This document shows, piece after piece, positions 32,298-42,917 of a DNA stretch of 64,000 bases (positions within the stretch are counted from its first letter, which is position 1; each line of letters opens with the position of its first letter). The notes under the pieces were generated by a model. That model worked only from the letters and a program-made list of their open reading frames with translations. It was not told where the DNA came from and did not search any database. This stretch comes from Leifsonia xyli subsp. xyli str. CTCB07 (GTDB lineage Bacteria > Actinomycetota > Actinomycetes > Actinomycetales > Microbacteriaceae): contig NC_006087.1 in NCBI RefSeq assembly GCF_000007665.1, positions 62,001-126,000 on the forward strand, read 5' to 3'. A program made the position numbers and the translations under genes.

Positions 32298-32611
32298 GCT
32301 GGGGCTCGCGTCGCCTCGTGCGCAGTTTCCCGCTCGGCGCACTGGCCGTTCTGGTCGTCATCGGCGTGGCTGGATACGTCGCCTCGTCGGGCGGAGCGGG
32401 CGGCCTCCCCGATGGCAGCGCCGTTGCCGCCTCCACCCCGCCGAGCGCGTTGCCCGGCAGCTCAGCGCGCGATGCCGGCGTGCCGTCCCCCATCGTGGCG
32501 ACCGCCCTTCTCGCCGGGCTCGCGGTCAAAGGCCGCGCCCCGGCGACCGGCTACGCTTGCTCACTCCATTACGATCAACCCATGCGATCACGAGGAACCA
32601 CCCTGCTATGA
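32294..32611 (+). pseudogene. N-terminal remnant of a secreted HNH-family (DUF1524) nuclease
   Basis: GTG 32294 starts a protein with one N-terminal helix (LGALAVLVVIGVAGYVA), a Ser/Pro/Ala linker and then ATALLAGLAVKGRAPATGY. The KGRAPxTGY stretch is the conserved entry to the DUF1524 nuclease domain of secreted actinobacterial proteins. Everything after TGY is unrelated and ends within 20 codons, so the catalytic domain is gone. This assignment rests on that one motif and its position. Confidence 0.6.
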
Positions 32612-33512
32612 CCCCGGCCGAAGCCTCTGCTCTCCTCGGCCTTCTGCCGTCGGCCATCCAGGAAGAGATTCTCCGTGCGTACGGCCTCCGTTCCGCCGTG
32701 CTGCCCGAAGGCGAGGCTGCGGCGAGGGATGCGCTGCTCGCGGGGACGCGATGGCCGCCGCCGAGCGCCCTCCCGGGTCGGCCTGGTCGTCGCGTCCGCT
32801 CCCGGCGCATACCTCCGCAGCCCGGTCCGCCGCCTCCGGGGCCGCTTCCGGTTCCGGGGGCCGCTCCCGGCTCTGTGCCGCAGCCTGTCTCTCCGTCGCA
32901 GACTAGCCAGGGCGACTCGCCCCAGCGAACGGCCCAGCCCGGCTACCCGCTGCCGCCTGTTTACCCGCCGCAGCCGCCGCAGGGCGCCTATCCGGGGCAA
33001 ACGCCCCAGCCCGGCCACCCGTCGTCGGCTCCGGTCGCCTTCCCCGCGGCAGCCCTCCCTCATCCGCTCGCCCCCGCTCGCCCTCCTCTCTCCACCGGCT
33101 TCATCGTCGCCTGGGCGCTCGGCGGCGCCGCTCTCGCCGTCACGCTCGCCGGGATTCTCGTCGTCGCCCTCGTCGCCGGCCACCTGCTCGGACCGCCGCG
33201 TCGCGGCCTTCCCTCCCGGGCGCCTCGTCGGCTCCAGACGGTGGCAGCGGGGCGGCCGACGACACCTACGTCATCGATGGCGTCACAGTGGAGCCGGTGG
33301 ACGGCTGGACATTCCTGCTCACCTCTGACCGGAACTGCCCGTCCGCTCGCGTCGTCTCCGGCTTCGCGGACACGGAGGACGGCGATACGGTCGAAGAGCA
33401 CTCCCAGGTCGTTTCGCTGGAGCGCGGGGTCCCGTATTCGTACACGATCCCCGACAGCGCCTCCGACCGGGAGTACGCGAGCATCGACGATATCATCTGC
33501 GAGACGATCTGA
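32608..33512 (+). pseudogene. Proline-rich single-span membrane protein, frameshifted
   Basis: ATG 32608 (GAGGA about 11 nt upstream) starts TPAEASALLGLLPSAIQEEI, then a Pro/Gln-rich linker, then a membrane helix (FIVAWALGGAALAVTLAGILVV, about residues 165-190). Between 33190 and 33222 the frame shifts. The extracellular part continues in frame 0 as APDGGSGAADDTYVIDGVTV, then WTFLLTSDRNCPSARVV, and ends DDIICETI at 33512. The two halves together look like one secreted-domain protein of unknown function. Confidence 0.65.
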
Positions 33513-33606
33513 CTCGCCGCGGTCCCGTTCCGCGCGGACCGGTGGGAAAACCCGGCCCGGCCGGTGACACAGGTCGATCGGCTCTGACGAGCTCGAATGG
33601 CAGAAG

Positions 33607-33717
33607 ATGTTCTGGGCCGCGATCTCCGACGTCGTGGCGGTCCTCGTCGCGGTCGTGGTCGGTCTCCGTGCTGCGCGACTCGGGAGCCGGTTTCTTCGCC
33701 CCTTACCCGGCCGCTGA
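33607..33717 (+). CDS. Possible 36-aa membrane peptide
   Basis: FWAAISDVVAVLVAVVVGLR is a clear hydrophobic helix with a basic tail. No good ribosome binding site is seen. It lies in the otherwise empty 282-bp interval after the Pro-rich pseudogene, and may be chance. Confidence 0.25.
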   Translation: MFWAAISDVVAVLVAVVVGLRAARLGSRFLRPLPGR

Positions 33718-33794
33718 GCGAGCCGCGGCGCGCCGTTCCGGTCGAGCGAGCGGAATCTGACATCCTCGGAATCGAACATTCAGGGGACAGCACC

Positions 33795-34193
33795 ATGCGC
33801 TTCATCACGCCCAAGGAGAAGGCGATCGTCGTCGCCATCCTCGTCGGAGTCGACCTCCTGCTCATCCTGCTTCTGGATGCGCTGAACACGCAGGGCGGCT
33901 CCATCGCTCTCAGCATCCTGCAGCTCGTCGCCTGGTATCTCGCGACACGGGTCTTCCGCGGCCCTGGCGAACCGGTCCGGGCCGCTCGGCCCTGGTGGCG
34001 GATGACGAACCGGCCGCTGCTCTCCGGCGTGCTCGGCGTCGGCTACGGTCTGCTTGCGGTCGTGAACGCCGGCTTCTCCCTCGCCGGGTATGGAAGTGTC
34101 TCCGGGGTCGTGTCCATCCTGGTGGAGCTTGTCTTGGCGGGGCTGTTCCTCACCTCGTTCTGGCGTCTCCGGGCGCTCGCCTTGCTGGTCTGA
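33795..34193 (+). CDS. Small integral membrane protein of unknown function
   Basis: 132 residues with about four hydrophobic helices (AIVVAILVGVDLLLILLL, ALSILQLVAWYLA, LLSGVLGVGYGLLAVVNAGF, VVSILVELVLAGLFLTSFW). ATG 33795 is preceded by AGGGGAC. Nothing indicates a substrate. It lies immediately before the M13 peptidase gene. Confidence 0.6.
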   Translation: MRFITPKEKAIVVAILVGVDLLLILLLDALNTQGGSIALSILQLVAWYLATRVFRGPGEPVRAARPWWRMTNRPLLSGVLGVGYGLLAVVNAGFSLAGYGSVSGVVSILVELVLAGLFLTSFWRLRALALLV

Positions 34194-34197
34194 CCCG

Positions 34198-34203
34198 TAG
34201 GCT
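34198..34203 (+). promoter_or_regulatory. Probable -10 element of a leaderless promoter (M13 peptidase)
   Basis: TAGGCT ends 6 nt before ATG 34210. No Shine-Dalgarno sequence is visible between them. Confidence 0.6.
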
Positions 34204-34209
34204 GGGGCC

Positions 34210-36165
34210 ATGACGCAGGTTTCCGGCATCGCCACCGACGAACTCGACCCCACGATCCGTCCGCAGGACGACCTGTTCCGGCACGTGAACGGCAAGTGGC
34301 TCGACCGCACGGAGATCCCCGCCGACAAAGCGCGCTGGGGGTCGTTCATGGTGCTCGCGGAGGAGGCGGAGAACGCGGTGCGCGACATCGTCGAGGCCGC
34401 GCAGACCGCGCCGGAGGGCACCGAGGAGCGCAGGTTCGGCGATCTGTTCGCGAGCTTCATGGACGAGGAGCGCGTGGACGCACTGGGCGTCCAGCCGATC
34501 GAGGCGCAGCTGGCGCTCGCGAGCTATGCGCACAGTGTCCCGGCCCTGCTGGAGACGCTCGGCCGGCTGGAGCGCCACGGGGTCGGCGGGTTCTACCAGC
34601 TGTTCGTGGACAACGACCCGGGCGATCCGGAGCGCTACCTCGTGTTCGCCGAGCAGGCCGGGATCTCGCTGCCGGATGAGTCGTACTTCCGGGAGGAGCG
34701 GTTCGCGCCGATCCGCGAGGCGTTCGTTGCGCACCTCCAGCGGATGTTCGAGCTGGCCGGGCTCTCGGATGCGCCGGAGCGCGCGCAGCGGGTGTTCGAG
34801 CTGGAGACGGAGATCGCCGCGCAGCACTGGGACAATGTGCGGTCGCGCGACTCCGAGAAGACCTACAACCTGTTCACCTGGGCCGACGTCACGGCGCTGT
34901 TCGGCTCCGCGGGCCTCGACGACTGGGCGAGGGGCCTGAGCGCTCCGGAGGGCGCGCTGGCGGAGGTCGTGCTCCGGCAGCCCTCGTTCGCGTCGGGCCT
35001 CGCCTCCTTGCTCACCGAGGACAGGCTCGCGTCGTGGAAAGATTGGCTGGCCTGGCAGATCATCCACAGTGCCGCCCCCTACCTGCCGGGTGACTTCGTG
35101 AACGCGAACTTCGATTTCTACGGCCGCACCCTCACCGGCACTCCGGAGATGCGCGTCCGCTGGAAGCGCGGCGTCTCGCTGGTCGAGGGCGCGATGGGCG
35201 AGGCGGTCGGTCGCATCTACGTCGAGAAGCATTTCCCGCCCGCGGCGAAGCAGACGATGGACACCCTGGTCGCCACTCTGATCGAGGCGTACCGGCAGAG
35301 CATCCAGAAGCTGGAGTGGATGGGCGCGGAGACGCGGAGCCGGGCGCTCGACAAGCTGGCGAAGTTCACGTCGAAGATCGGCTACCCGGTCAGATGGCGC
35401 GACTATTCGGCGCTGACCATCGACCCGGCCGATCTGCTCGGCAACGTCCGCGCCACGGCGCTGTTCGAGTTCCACCGCGAACTCGCGAAGATCGGCCGGC
35501 CGCTGGATCGCGACGAGTGGTTCATGACGCCGCAGACGATCAACGCTTACTACAACCCCGGTTTCAACGAGATCGTCTTCCCCGCGGCTATCCTGCAATA
35601 CCCCTTCTTCGACGCCGATCGGGACGCCGCGGCCAACTACGGCGCGATCGGCGCCGTCATCGGCCACGAGATCGGCCACGGCTTCGATGACCAGGGCTCC
35701 AAATTCGACGGCGACGGCCGCCTTGAGGACTGGTGGACCGCTGCCGACCGCGCCGCGTTCGAGGAGCGCACGGCCAGCCTCATCGAACAGTACAACGCCC
35801 TGTCGCCCGCGCAGGTGCCCGGGCACCACGTGAACGGGGCGCTGACCATCGGCGAGAACATCGGCGACCTCGGCGGGCTCGGAATCGCCTGGAAAGCGTA
35901 CCTGCTCTCACGGGGTGGCGAGGAGCCGCCGGTGATCGACGGCCTTTCGGGCGCTGAGCGCTTCTTCCTCAGCTGGGCGCAGGCATGGCAGCAGAAAGGA
36001 CGCGATGAGGAGGTCCTCCGCCTGCTGGCGATCGACCCGCATTCGCCGAACGAGTTCCGCTGCAACCAGATCGTGCGCAATATCGGCGCCTTCTACGATG
36101 TTTTCGAGGTGAGTGAGGGCGATCGTCTGTGGCTGGCCCCGGAGAAGCGCGTCACTATCTGGTGA
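34210..36165 (+). CDS. M13-family zinc metallopeptidase (neprilysin/PepO-like)
   Basis: 651 residues, the full family length, without a signal peptide, so probably cytoplasmic. The zinc motif is VIGHEIGHGFDDQG (HExxH) with the third ligand in ENIGDLGGL (ExxxD). NAYYNPGFNEIVFPAAILQ is the substrate-binding NAYY element and FRCNQIVRNIGAFYDVF the C-terminal signature. It degrades oligopeptides. All catalytic residues are present. Confidence 0.93.
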   Translation: MTQVSGIATDELDPTIRPQDDLFRHVNGKWLDRTEIPADKARWGSFMVLAEEAENAVRDIVEAAQTAPEGTEERRFGDLFASFMDEERVDALGVQPIEAQLALASYAHSVPALLETLGRLERHGVGGFYQLFVDNDPGDPERYLVFAEQAGISLPDESYFREERFAPIREAFVAHLQRMFELAGLSDAPERAQRVFELETEIAAQHWDNVRSRDSEKTYNLFTWADVTALFGSAGLDDWARGLSAPEGALAEVVLRQPSFASGLASLLTEDRLASWKDWLAWQIIHSAAPYLPGDFVNANFDFYGRTLTGTPEMRVRWKRGVSLVEGAMGEAVGRIYVEKHFPPAAKQTMDTLVATLIEAYRQSIQKLEWMGAETRSRALDKLAKFTSKIGYPVRWRDYSALTIDPADLLGNVRATALFEFHRELAKIGRPLDRDEWFMTPQTINAYYNPGFNEIVFPAAILQYPFFDADRDAAANYGAIGAVIGHEIGHGFDDQGSKFDGDGRLEDWWTAADRAAFEERTASLIEQYNALSPAQVPGHHVNGALTIGENIGDLGGLGIAWKAYLLSRGGEEPPVIDGLSGAERFFLSWAQAWQQKGRDEEVLRLLAIDPHSPNEFRCNQIVRNIGAFYDVFEVSEGDRLWLAPEKRVTIW

Positions 36166-36225
36166 CACCCACCACAATTTCTTCCGGAGGCGCTTAAGCA
36201 CCCTCCGGGCGGAGTAGCATCATCG

Positions 36226-36297
36226 ATGTCCATGGCCGGGGGGACCGCAGATCGACCGAAGTGTCCCGACGTGGAGAAGGACCCAGCACCGCCGTGA
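36226..36297 (+). CDS. Possible 23-codon upstream ORF coupled to the beta-lactamase-like gene
   Basis: ATG 36226 lies 5 nt after TAGCAT and encodes SMAGGTADRPKCPDVEKDP. Its TGA overlaps GTG 36294 of the serine hydrolase (GTGA). It may be a leader ORF or a displaced N-terminus of that gene. Confidence 0.3.
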   Translation: MSMAGGTADRPKCPDVEKDPAPP

Positions 36298-37202
36298 CGA
36301 TCCAGACCCCGGAGACCCAGCACCGCCGCAGCGTGAACGTGCGCCGTGCCCGGCATCGGGGAGCCGTGCCGTCGCGGGAGACATTCAGCCGCGCCTTCGA
36401 CGCGCTCGGGAAACTGGCGGTGCAGGGCGTGCAGGTGTCTGGCCGTGTGACGGACCTGAGCACCGGCGAGGTGCTGTTCTCGGTGGACGACCACGTCGTC
36501 ATGCCCACCGCCTCCATCGGCAAAGTTCTCCTCCTCGTCGAAGTGGCGGCGCGATTGCAGTCGGGTGGGCTGAGTTCCCTGGCCCTGCTGGACCGGGCTC
36601 CCCAGGACGCCGTGGGCGACTCCGGAATCTGGCAGCACCTCCAGGTGCCCGCCCTCCCTGTCGCCGACCTCGCCGCTCTCGTCGGCGCGACGAGCGACAA
36701 CCTCGCCACCAATGTGCTCCTCCGCCGCGTCGGCCTGGAGGCGGTCAGCGCCCGTACCGAGGCGCTCGGGCTCACCCGCACCGCGCTTCTCGACCTCGTC
36801 CGCGACCATCGGGGCCCGGACGACGCACCGCAGCTCTCGATCGGCAGCGCAAACGAACTCACCTGGCTTTTCGCCGCGCTCGCCCGTGGCGAGGTCGTCA
36901 ACCCCCAGACCAGCCGCCAGGTCATCTCCTGGCTTTCGCTGAACAGCGACTTCTCCCTTGTCTCCGGTGCCTTCGGCCTCGACCCGCACTCGCACCGGCA
37001 CGCCGAGCACGGCATTCTGCTGGTCAACAAGACCGGCAGCGACGCCGGTGTGCGCAGCGAGGTCGGCGTGCTGCGCGGCCCGCGGGCCGGACTGACCTTC
37101 GCCGTCTCGACCTATTTCGACGACACGAGCCTCTCCTCGCGGCTCGCCGTCATCGACGGGATGCGGACGGTCGGCCTCGACCTCCTCGAGTACGTCTTCT
37201 GA
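36294..37202 (+). CDS. Class A beta-lactamase-like serine hydrolase
   Basis: 302 residues. The three penicillin-recognising motifs are present: S-x-x-K in TASIGKVLLLVE, SDN in GATSDNLATNVLL and KTG in LVNKTGSDAGVRSE. No signal peptide is visible, so it is either cytoplasmic or its N-terminus is misjudged; many actinobacterial relatives are esterase-like proteins rather than beta-lactamases. An Omega-loop Glu (E166 equivalent) is not obvious. GTG 36294 overlaps an upstream mini-ORF; GTG 36261 is an alternative start. Confidence 0.75.
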   Translation: MTIQTPETQHRRSVNVRRARHRGAVPSRETFSRAFDALGKLAVQGVQVSGRVTDLSTGEVLFSVDDHVVMPTASIGKVLLLVEVAARLQSGGLSSLALLDRAPQDAVGDSGIWQHLQVPALPVADLAALVGATSDNLATNVLLRRVGLEAVSARTEALGLTRTALLDLVRDHRGPDDAPQLSIGSANELTWLFAALARGEVVNPQTSRQVISWLSLNSDFSLVSGAFGLDPHSHRHAEHGILLVNKTGSDAGVRSEVGVLRGPRAGLTFAVSTYFDDTSLSSRLAVIDGMRTVGLDLLEYVF

Positions 37203-37375
37203 GCGGGTGCGACCGCTGAACATGCGTCGTACCCGGCGCTGGATCGGCGCTCGGCATCACAGACGCCCCTCATCTCACTGTGAAAGACGATATTGCGGTT
37301 CGAGCGGTGGCTGCTCGGTTCGAGTGGATCTGCTTTCCCGGGGAGAGCGATGGGGCGATCGTGCGCTGTCGGAGG

Positions 37376-38767
37376 TCAGACCTCGCGAAGCCGCTCTGCG
37401 AGGTAGCGGTCCAGGCCCTCCAGCGGGATGCGCTCCTGCCTCATCGAGTCCCGGTCCCGCACGGTCACGGCGTCGTCTTCGAGCGAGTCGAAGTCGACCG
37501 TCACGGCGAGCGGCGTGCCGATTTCGTCCTCGCGGCGGTAGCGGCGGCCGATCGCGCCGGAGTCGTCGAAGTCGACGGCGCGGCGCTGGCGCAAGCGGTC
37601 GGCGAGTCCGCGCGCGAGCGGGGACAGCGCTTCGTTGCGCGAGAGCGGGAGGACCGCGACCTTCACCGGGGCCAGTCGCGGGTCGAGGTGGAGCACCGTG
37701 CGCTTGTCGGTGCCGCCCTTGGCGTTGGGCGCCTGCTCTTCGTCGTAGGCGTCCACCAAGAAGGCCATCAGCGCGCGGGTCAGCCCGAACGACGGCTCGA
37801 TCACGAACGGCACATAGCGCTCGTTCTTGTTCTGGTCGAAGTAGCTGAGATCTTTGCCGGAGTGCTCGATGTGCGTCTTCAGATCGAAGTCCGCGCGGTT
37901 CGCGACCCCCATCAGCTCACCCCACTCGGAGCCGGCGAACTCGAATTTGTATTCGATGTCGATGGTCCGCTTCGAGTAGTGTGCGAGGCTGTCTTTCGGG
38001 TGCTCGAACCGGCGGATGTTCTCGGGCTTGATGCCCAGCCCGGTGAACCACTCCCAGCTGAGGTCGATCCAGGTGTCGAACCATTCCTCATCGGTGCCCG
38101 GCTCGACGAAGAACTCGATCTCCATCTGCTCGAACTCGCGCGTGCGGAAGATGAAGTTGCCCGGCGTGATCTCGTTGCGGAACGCCTTGCCGATCTGGCC
38201 GATGCCGAACGGTGGCTTCTTCCGCGAGGTCTGCAACACCGACGCGAAATCCGTGAAGATGCCCTGCGCTGTCTCCGGCCGCATGTAGTGCAGACCGGAC
38301 TCGTCGTCCACGATGCCCAGGTAGGTCTTCATGAGACCCGAGAACGGCCGGATCGGCGTCCACTGGCCCACCTTCTCCGGGTGGTCGGGGTCGGCGATGT
38401 CGTCCAGCCCGTTCGCGGGCGGGTGGCCGTGCTCCGCCTCGTACGCCTCGAACAGGTGGTCGGCCCGGTAGCGTTTGTGTGTGATCAGCGACTCGGTCAG
38501 CGGGTCGCTGAAGACCTTGACGTGCCCGGAGGCCTCCCACACTGCCGTGGGCAGGATGATCGCCGAGTCGAGGCCGACCATGTCGCCGCGGCCGCGTACG
38601 AACGAGTTCCACCACTCGCGTTTGATGTTCTCCTTCAGTTCCACGCCCAGGGGGCCGTAGTCCCACGCGGAGCGGGTACCGCCGTAGATGTCGCCGGAGG
38701 GGAACACGAACCCGCGGTGCTGCGCCAGCGTGATGACGGAATCCAGTCTCGACGGTGCGGCGGCCAT
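37376..38767 (-). CDS. glyS: Glycyl-tRNA synthetase (alpha2 type)
   Basis: 463 residues, single-chain class II enzyme. Motif 1 region [21 protein letters not shown], motif 2 [19 protein letters not shown] with MEIEFF, motif 3 [16 protein letters not shown]. The C-terminal anticodon-binding domain begins [12 protein letters not shown]. It charges tRNA-Gly. ATG 38767 has AGGAG 6 nt upstream. The 170 bp between it and the upstream hydrolase gene holds nothing recognisable. Confidence 0.96.
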
Positions 38768-38790
38768 AGGTGCTCCTGTTTCGGTGCGGG

Positions 38791-38821
38791 GGTGGATCGG
38801 GGGCAGAGTCCCCGATCCACC
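38791..38821 (-). terminator. GC-rich hairpin after hemA
   Basis: Perfect 12-bp stem (GGTGGATCGGGG / CCCCGATCCACC) with a 7-nt loop, 22 bp after the hemA stop and just before the glyS start. No T-run follows, as is common for high-GC terminators. Confidence 0.6.
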
Positions 38822-38843
38822 CTAACTGAAGGGAGCGAGGGGC

Positions 38844-40142
38844 TCAGGATGCGGTGACCCGGTCCACCGCGATGAGCCGCGGGTGGACGGGCGCTTCTTC
38901 GATCCGGAGGCCGAAGAGGGTTTCGGCCGCGTCCGCGAACCTTTGCGCGTCTCCCGCCCGGGCGAGCTCGCGGGCGCGCACGGACGGGGTGTGCAGGAGG
39001 ACCCCCGCCAGGTGCCGGAGCGCCGCCTCAGTCTGCTCGCTCGAGTCGCCGCGCGTGCGGGCGCGGGCGATCTCCGCGTCGAGGATGTCGAAGACATGCT
39101 TGCGCAGCGCGATGAGGGCGGGTTTGACCGCCTGCTCTGCGGTCTGGGCGGCGAACTCGGCGGCGGCGGCGCCGACGATCTCGCGGGCGTCGTCGGCGGC
39201 GTTCAGCTCGGCGACCGGCGCGTGGAGGCTGATGGTCTCCAGATCCAGCAGTTCGACGCCCGGCAGCTCGGCGACCGCGGAGTCGACGTTGCGGGGCAGC
39301 CCGAGGTCGATGACGAGCCGGCGTTCGATGCCGTCCTGTTGCTGCGCCTGCCCGAAATTCCCGGGAGTCAGCGTGTAATCGCGCACGGTAGTGCAGGTGA
39401 CGATGAGGTGGGCGTGGGCGAGCGCTGCGCCGAGGCCGCCGGCCGGGACGGCGGTCACCCCGTGGGAGAGTGCGAACTTCTCGGCGCGGCCCGAGGGGGA
39501 GTGGACCTGCACATCGGCGACGCCGCGGTCGCGCAGGGCCGCCAGGCTCGCGCCCGCGTACTTCCCGGTTCCTATGAGCAACACGCGCATCCGGGACCAA
39601 TCGCTCACCCGGCTCTCCGCCAGGTCCAGAGCGAGGCGGACGATCGAGCGGCCGGCGGTCGCGATGCCGGTGCGGTTCTTCACGCCGCGCGAGGTCCGGG
39701 ACGCGACCTGGAACAGCCGCTCCAGGTCTTGGCTCACCGTGCCCGCCTGGCGCGCCGTGGTGAGCGCGCGGCGCACCTGGCCCGCGATCTCACCCTCGCC
39801 GACGACCACGGAATCGAGTCCGCTCGACACGGAGAGCAGGTGCTCTGCCGCCGCATCGTCGCAGTACACCCTGCTGGAGGAGCGCAGCAGGTCCGCGTCG
39901 ATCCCGGCGGCGTTGCCCACAGCGGCGATCACGGTTTCGGCGGACACCGCGCGTGCCGCCGGGAGCGGCTCGTCGATGTCGAGGTAGGCCTCGAAGCGGT
40001 TGCAGGTGGCGAGCACCACCGAACCGGTCACGAGTTCGCTGTGCTCCGCGAGCGCGGTGGCAACGGCCGGAGCATGGCGCTCGAGCTGGTCCAGGAGGTC
40101 GAAAGCGGCTGTGCGGTGGCTCGATGAGAAGCAGATAAGCAC
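38844..40142 (-). CDS. hemA: Glutamyl-tRNA reductase
   Basis: 432 residues. It reduces glutamyl-tRNA to glutamate-1-semialdehyde with NADPH, the first committed step of C5-pathway tetrapyrrole synthesis. The catalytic Cys is in [28 protein letters not shown] and [13 protein letters not shown] are family signatures, and [12 protein letters not shown] is the NADPH-binding loop. GTG 40142 ([12 protein letters not shown]) lies 7 nt after TAGGCT and there is no ribosome binding site, so the longer open frame is rejected. It is divergent from hemE with a 115-bp gap. Confidence 0.95.
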
Positions 40143-40149
40143 GGTGTGC

Positions 40150-40155
40150 AGCCTA
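40150..40155 (-). promoter_or_regulatory. Probable -10 element of the hemA promoter (leaderless)
   Basis: TAGGCT on the minus strand, 7 nt before GTG 40142. The divergent hemE gene has CAGAAT (40245-40250) 7 nt before GTG 40258. Confidence 0.6.
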
Positions 40156-40257
40156 CGCGCGCCGCGCGCGTTCCTCGAATCGGATGGCCCGGCCCTCCGG
40201 TCTTGCCGTGCGGATTCCCGAGGCATTGCCCATCGGCGACCTGGCAGAATCGTGATC

Positions 40258-41385
40258 GTGACCGCTCTCGACCCCACCCACCCGCTCGCCGCGGGCCTCA
40301 CCCACGCGAGCCGCCTCGTCCGCTCCTACCAGGGTGAACGGCAGGAGGTGACGCCGGTGTGGTTCATGCGCCAGGCCGGGCGTTCGCTGCCCGAATACCG
40401 CGACCTCCGTGTGGGCACCCGGATGCTGGACGTTTGCCTCGATCCGGCGATGGCGAGCGAGATCACCCTGCAACCGGTGCGCCGTCACGGTGTGGATGCG
40501 GGGATCTTCTTCAGCGATATCGTCGTGCCGCTGAAGCTCGCGGGCGTCGAGGTCGAGATCCAGCCGGGCAAGGGGCCTGTCTTCGAGCGGGCCGTGCGGA
40601 CGTCCGCCGATGTCGACCGTCTGAGCGCCGTCGATCCGGCGGCGCTCGCCGCGGACACCTTCGCCGCGGTCCAGGAGGCCGTGCGGCTGACGACCGCCGA
40701 GCTGAATGAAACCCCTTTGATCGGTTTCGCCGGTGCGCCGTTCACTCTGGCCGCGTACCTGGTGGAGGGCGGGCCGTCGAAAGACCACCTCCGGGCCCGG
40801 ACCCTGATGCACGCCGCCCCAGGCGCCTGGGCCCGCCTGATGGACTGGACCGCCGACCTCTCCGGCGCTTTCCTCCGCGCCCAGGTGCTGGCCGGGGCCA
40901 GCGCTGCGCAGCTCTTCGACTCCTGGGCGGGATCGCTCTCGCTCCGCGACTACGCCGAGCATGCCGCCCCGGCGTCCGCCCGGGCGTTCTCCCACGTCCG
41001 CGACCTCACCTACACGGTCCCGTCGGCGGACCCGGACGGTGAGGCCGTCGTGCGCGCTGTGCCGATCGTTCACTTCGGCGTGGGCACCGGAGAACTCCTC
41101 CCAGCGATGCACGAGGCCGGCGCGGACGCGATCGGCGTCGACCACCGCACCCTGCTGGACGAGGCGAGCCGCCGGCTGGGGCATATCGTGCCGCTCCAGG
41201 GCAATGCCGACCCGGCGATGCTCGCCGCGCCCTGGGAGGTGCTCTCGGGCCATGCGCTCGATGTGCTCGACCGCGGCCGCGCCGCGCCGGCGCACGTTTT
41301 CAACCTCGGCCACGGCGTCCCCCCGGAGACCGACCCTGCCGTGCTCACCCGCGTGGTCGAGCTGGTGCATGGGTGGCGAGCATGA
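40258..41385 (+). CDS. hemE: Uroporphyrinogen decarboxylase
   Basis: 375 residues. [16 protein letters not shown] is the N-terminal signature with the catalytic Arg residues, and [18 protein letters not shown] is the second signature. [13 protein letters not shown] carries the Asp that holds the pyrrole NH groups. It converts uroporphyrinogen III to coproporphyrinogen III. GTG 40258 is chosen because CAGAAT lies 7 nt before it; GTG 40252 is possible. It starts the plus-strand haem operon, and its stop overlaps hemY (ATGA). Confidence 0.95.
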   Translation: MTALDPTHPLAAGLTHASRLVRSYQGERQEVTPVWFMRQAGRSLPEYRDLRVGTRMLDVCLDPAMASEITLQPVRRHGVDAGIFFSDIVVPLKLAGVEVEIQPGKGPVFERAVRTSADVDRLSAVDPAALAADTFAAVQEAVRLTTAELNETPLIGFAGAPFTLAAYLVEGGPSKDHLRARTLMHAAPGAWARLMDWTADLSGAFLRAQVLAGASAAQLFDSWAGSLSLRDYAEHAAPASARAFSHVRDLTYTVPSADPDGEAVVRAVPIVHFGVGTGELLPAMHEAGADAIGVDHRTLLDEASRRLGHIVPLQGNADPAMLAAPWEVLSGHALDVLDRGRAAPAHVFNLGHGVPPETDPAVLTRVVELVHGWRA

Positions 41386-42917
41386 CCAGTCTCGGTGCGG
41401 AGCTCAGACAGACCATCGAGGCCGACCCGACCCGGATCGCCGTCGTCGGCGGCGGCATGGCCGGTCTCGTCGCGGCGCGCGAGTGTGCCCGGCCCGGCTT
41501 CGAGGTGATCGTGCTCGAGGCGGCGGACCGCATCGGCGGTTCCGTCGCACCGCTCGAACTCGACGGGATGACGCTCGACGCCGGCGCGGAGAGTTTCGCG
41601 ACTCGCGGCGGTCACGTCGCTGAGCTCCTCGATGAGCTGGGCCTGGCCGGGGATGTCGTCTCGCCGAACCCGGCAGGCGCGTGGGTGCGCACCGGCACGA
41701 AGAGCGTTCCGCTGCCGAAGGCCGGGCTGCTCGGCATCCCGAGCTCTCCGCTCGCGAGCGATGTAGTGGCCGCCATCGGCTGGGGAGGCGCCCTCCGCGC
41801 CTACCTCGACCGGCTGCTGCCGGTGCTCAAAATCGGGCAGGAGCGCCGGCTGGGAACGCTCGTGCGGAAGCGGATGGGCGCGAAAGCTCTGCACGAACTG
41901 GTCGCCCCCGTCGTCACCGGTGTCTACTCGGCTGCGCCGGACGATCTGGACATCGAGGTCGTGGCCCCCGGTCTCAACGCCGCGCTGACCCGCCTTGGCT
42001 CGCTCTCCGGAGCCGTCGGCGAACTGTGGTCGCAGGCGAAGGCGGGAAGCGCTGTGCAGGGACTCCGCGGCGGGATGTGGCGGCTCCCTGCCGCGCTCGC
42101 CGCCGACTTCCGCGCGCGCGGGGGCAGCGTTCGCACCGCCGCCGCCGTCACCGCGATCGAGCCGTGGGCCGCGTCCGAGACGCATGCGCCCGCCGGGGTC
42201 GCGCATCCCGAATCGGACGGCGGACGCCGACCCGCCCGCTGGACCCTTCGCCTGGCCGATGGGACGGCCATCGACACGGATGCCGTGGTGATGGCCGCGC
42301 CCGCGCACGCTGCGCTCGCGCTGCTCCCCACGGCATCCCCTTCGCTGGCCGGTCTGGCCGGTCTCGACTGGCCTCCGGCGTCGAGCGTCGAACTGGTCAC
42401 CCTCGTTCTCACAACGCCCGCTGCCGCCGAGGCGCCCAGAGGGACGGGCGTGCTCGTCGCCGACGCCCCCGGCTCCGGCGTCACCGCCAAAGCCCTCACG
42501 CATGCGAGCGCCAAGTGGGCGTGGGTCGCGGAGGCCGCGGGAGACGGCTGCCACGTCGTCCGTCTGTCGTACGGCCGGGCGGGCCAGCCAGGGACCCGCG
42601 AGCTGGGCGATCAGCGCCTCCGGGAGATCGCGCTCGCGGACGCCTCTGCCCTACTCAATATTCCGCTTGCGGTATCCGATGTGGCTGCATTCGCCCGGAT
42701 TCTCTGGACGAACGCTCTTCCTTATGCGACAGTGGGGCAGCGGGAGCGCATCCAGCGCGTTCGCGATGGCGTCGGAAGCGTCGAGGGTCTCGAGGTGACC
42801 GGCTCCTGGCTGACCGGGACCGGGCTCGCCTCCGTCGTCCCGGATGCCCGTCAGGCAGCCGAGCGGGCGCGGGGGTCTACGCTGGAGAGCACTGACCGAG
42901 GACATGGAGGGGTGAGG
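41382..42917 (+). CDS. hemY: Coproporphyrinogen/protoporphyrinogen oxidase HemY (CgoX), natural stop apparently lost
   Basis: About 510 residues. The FAD motif is IAVVGGGMAGLVAARECAR with EAADRIGGSV. LVAPVVTGVYSAAPDDLDIE and the C-terminal GLEVTGSWLTGTGLASVVPDA are HemY hallmarks. In gram-positives this enzyme oxidises coproporphyrinogen III to coproporphyrin III. The frame does not stop after AAERARG but continues in frame into the next small protein. A TGA at 42893 in another frame would give a plausible end (RGVYAGEH) if one G were restored to the GGGGG run near 42872, so a 1-nt deletion is likely. ATG 41382 overlaps hemE. Confidence 0.85.

Noticed and set aside
32608..33183. Pro-rich tandem repeat suspected as a surface-anchor repeat array
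   Set aside because: The proline-rich linker (PQP, PGY and similar) is irregular and precedes a membrane helix; it is an ordinary cytoplasmic linker rather than a defined repeat.
37203..37375. Possible tRNA suggested by GGTTCGAG-like T-loop sequences near 37300
   Set aside because: No acceptor stem, anticodon arm or CCA-adjacent pairing can be drawn around it.
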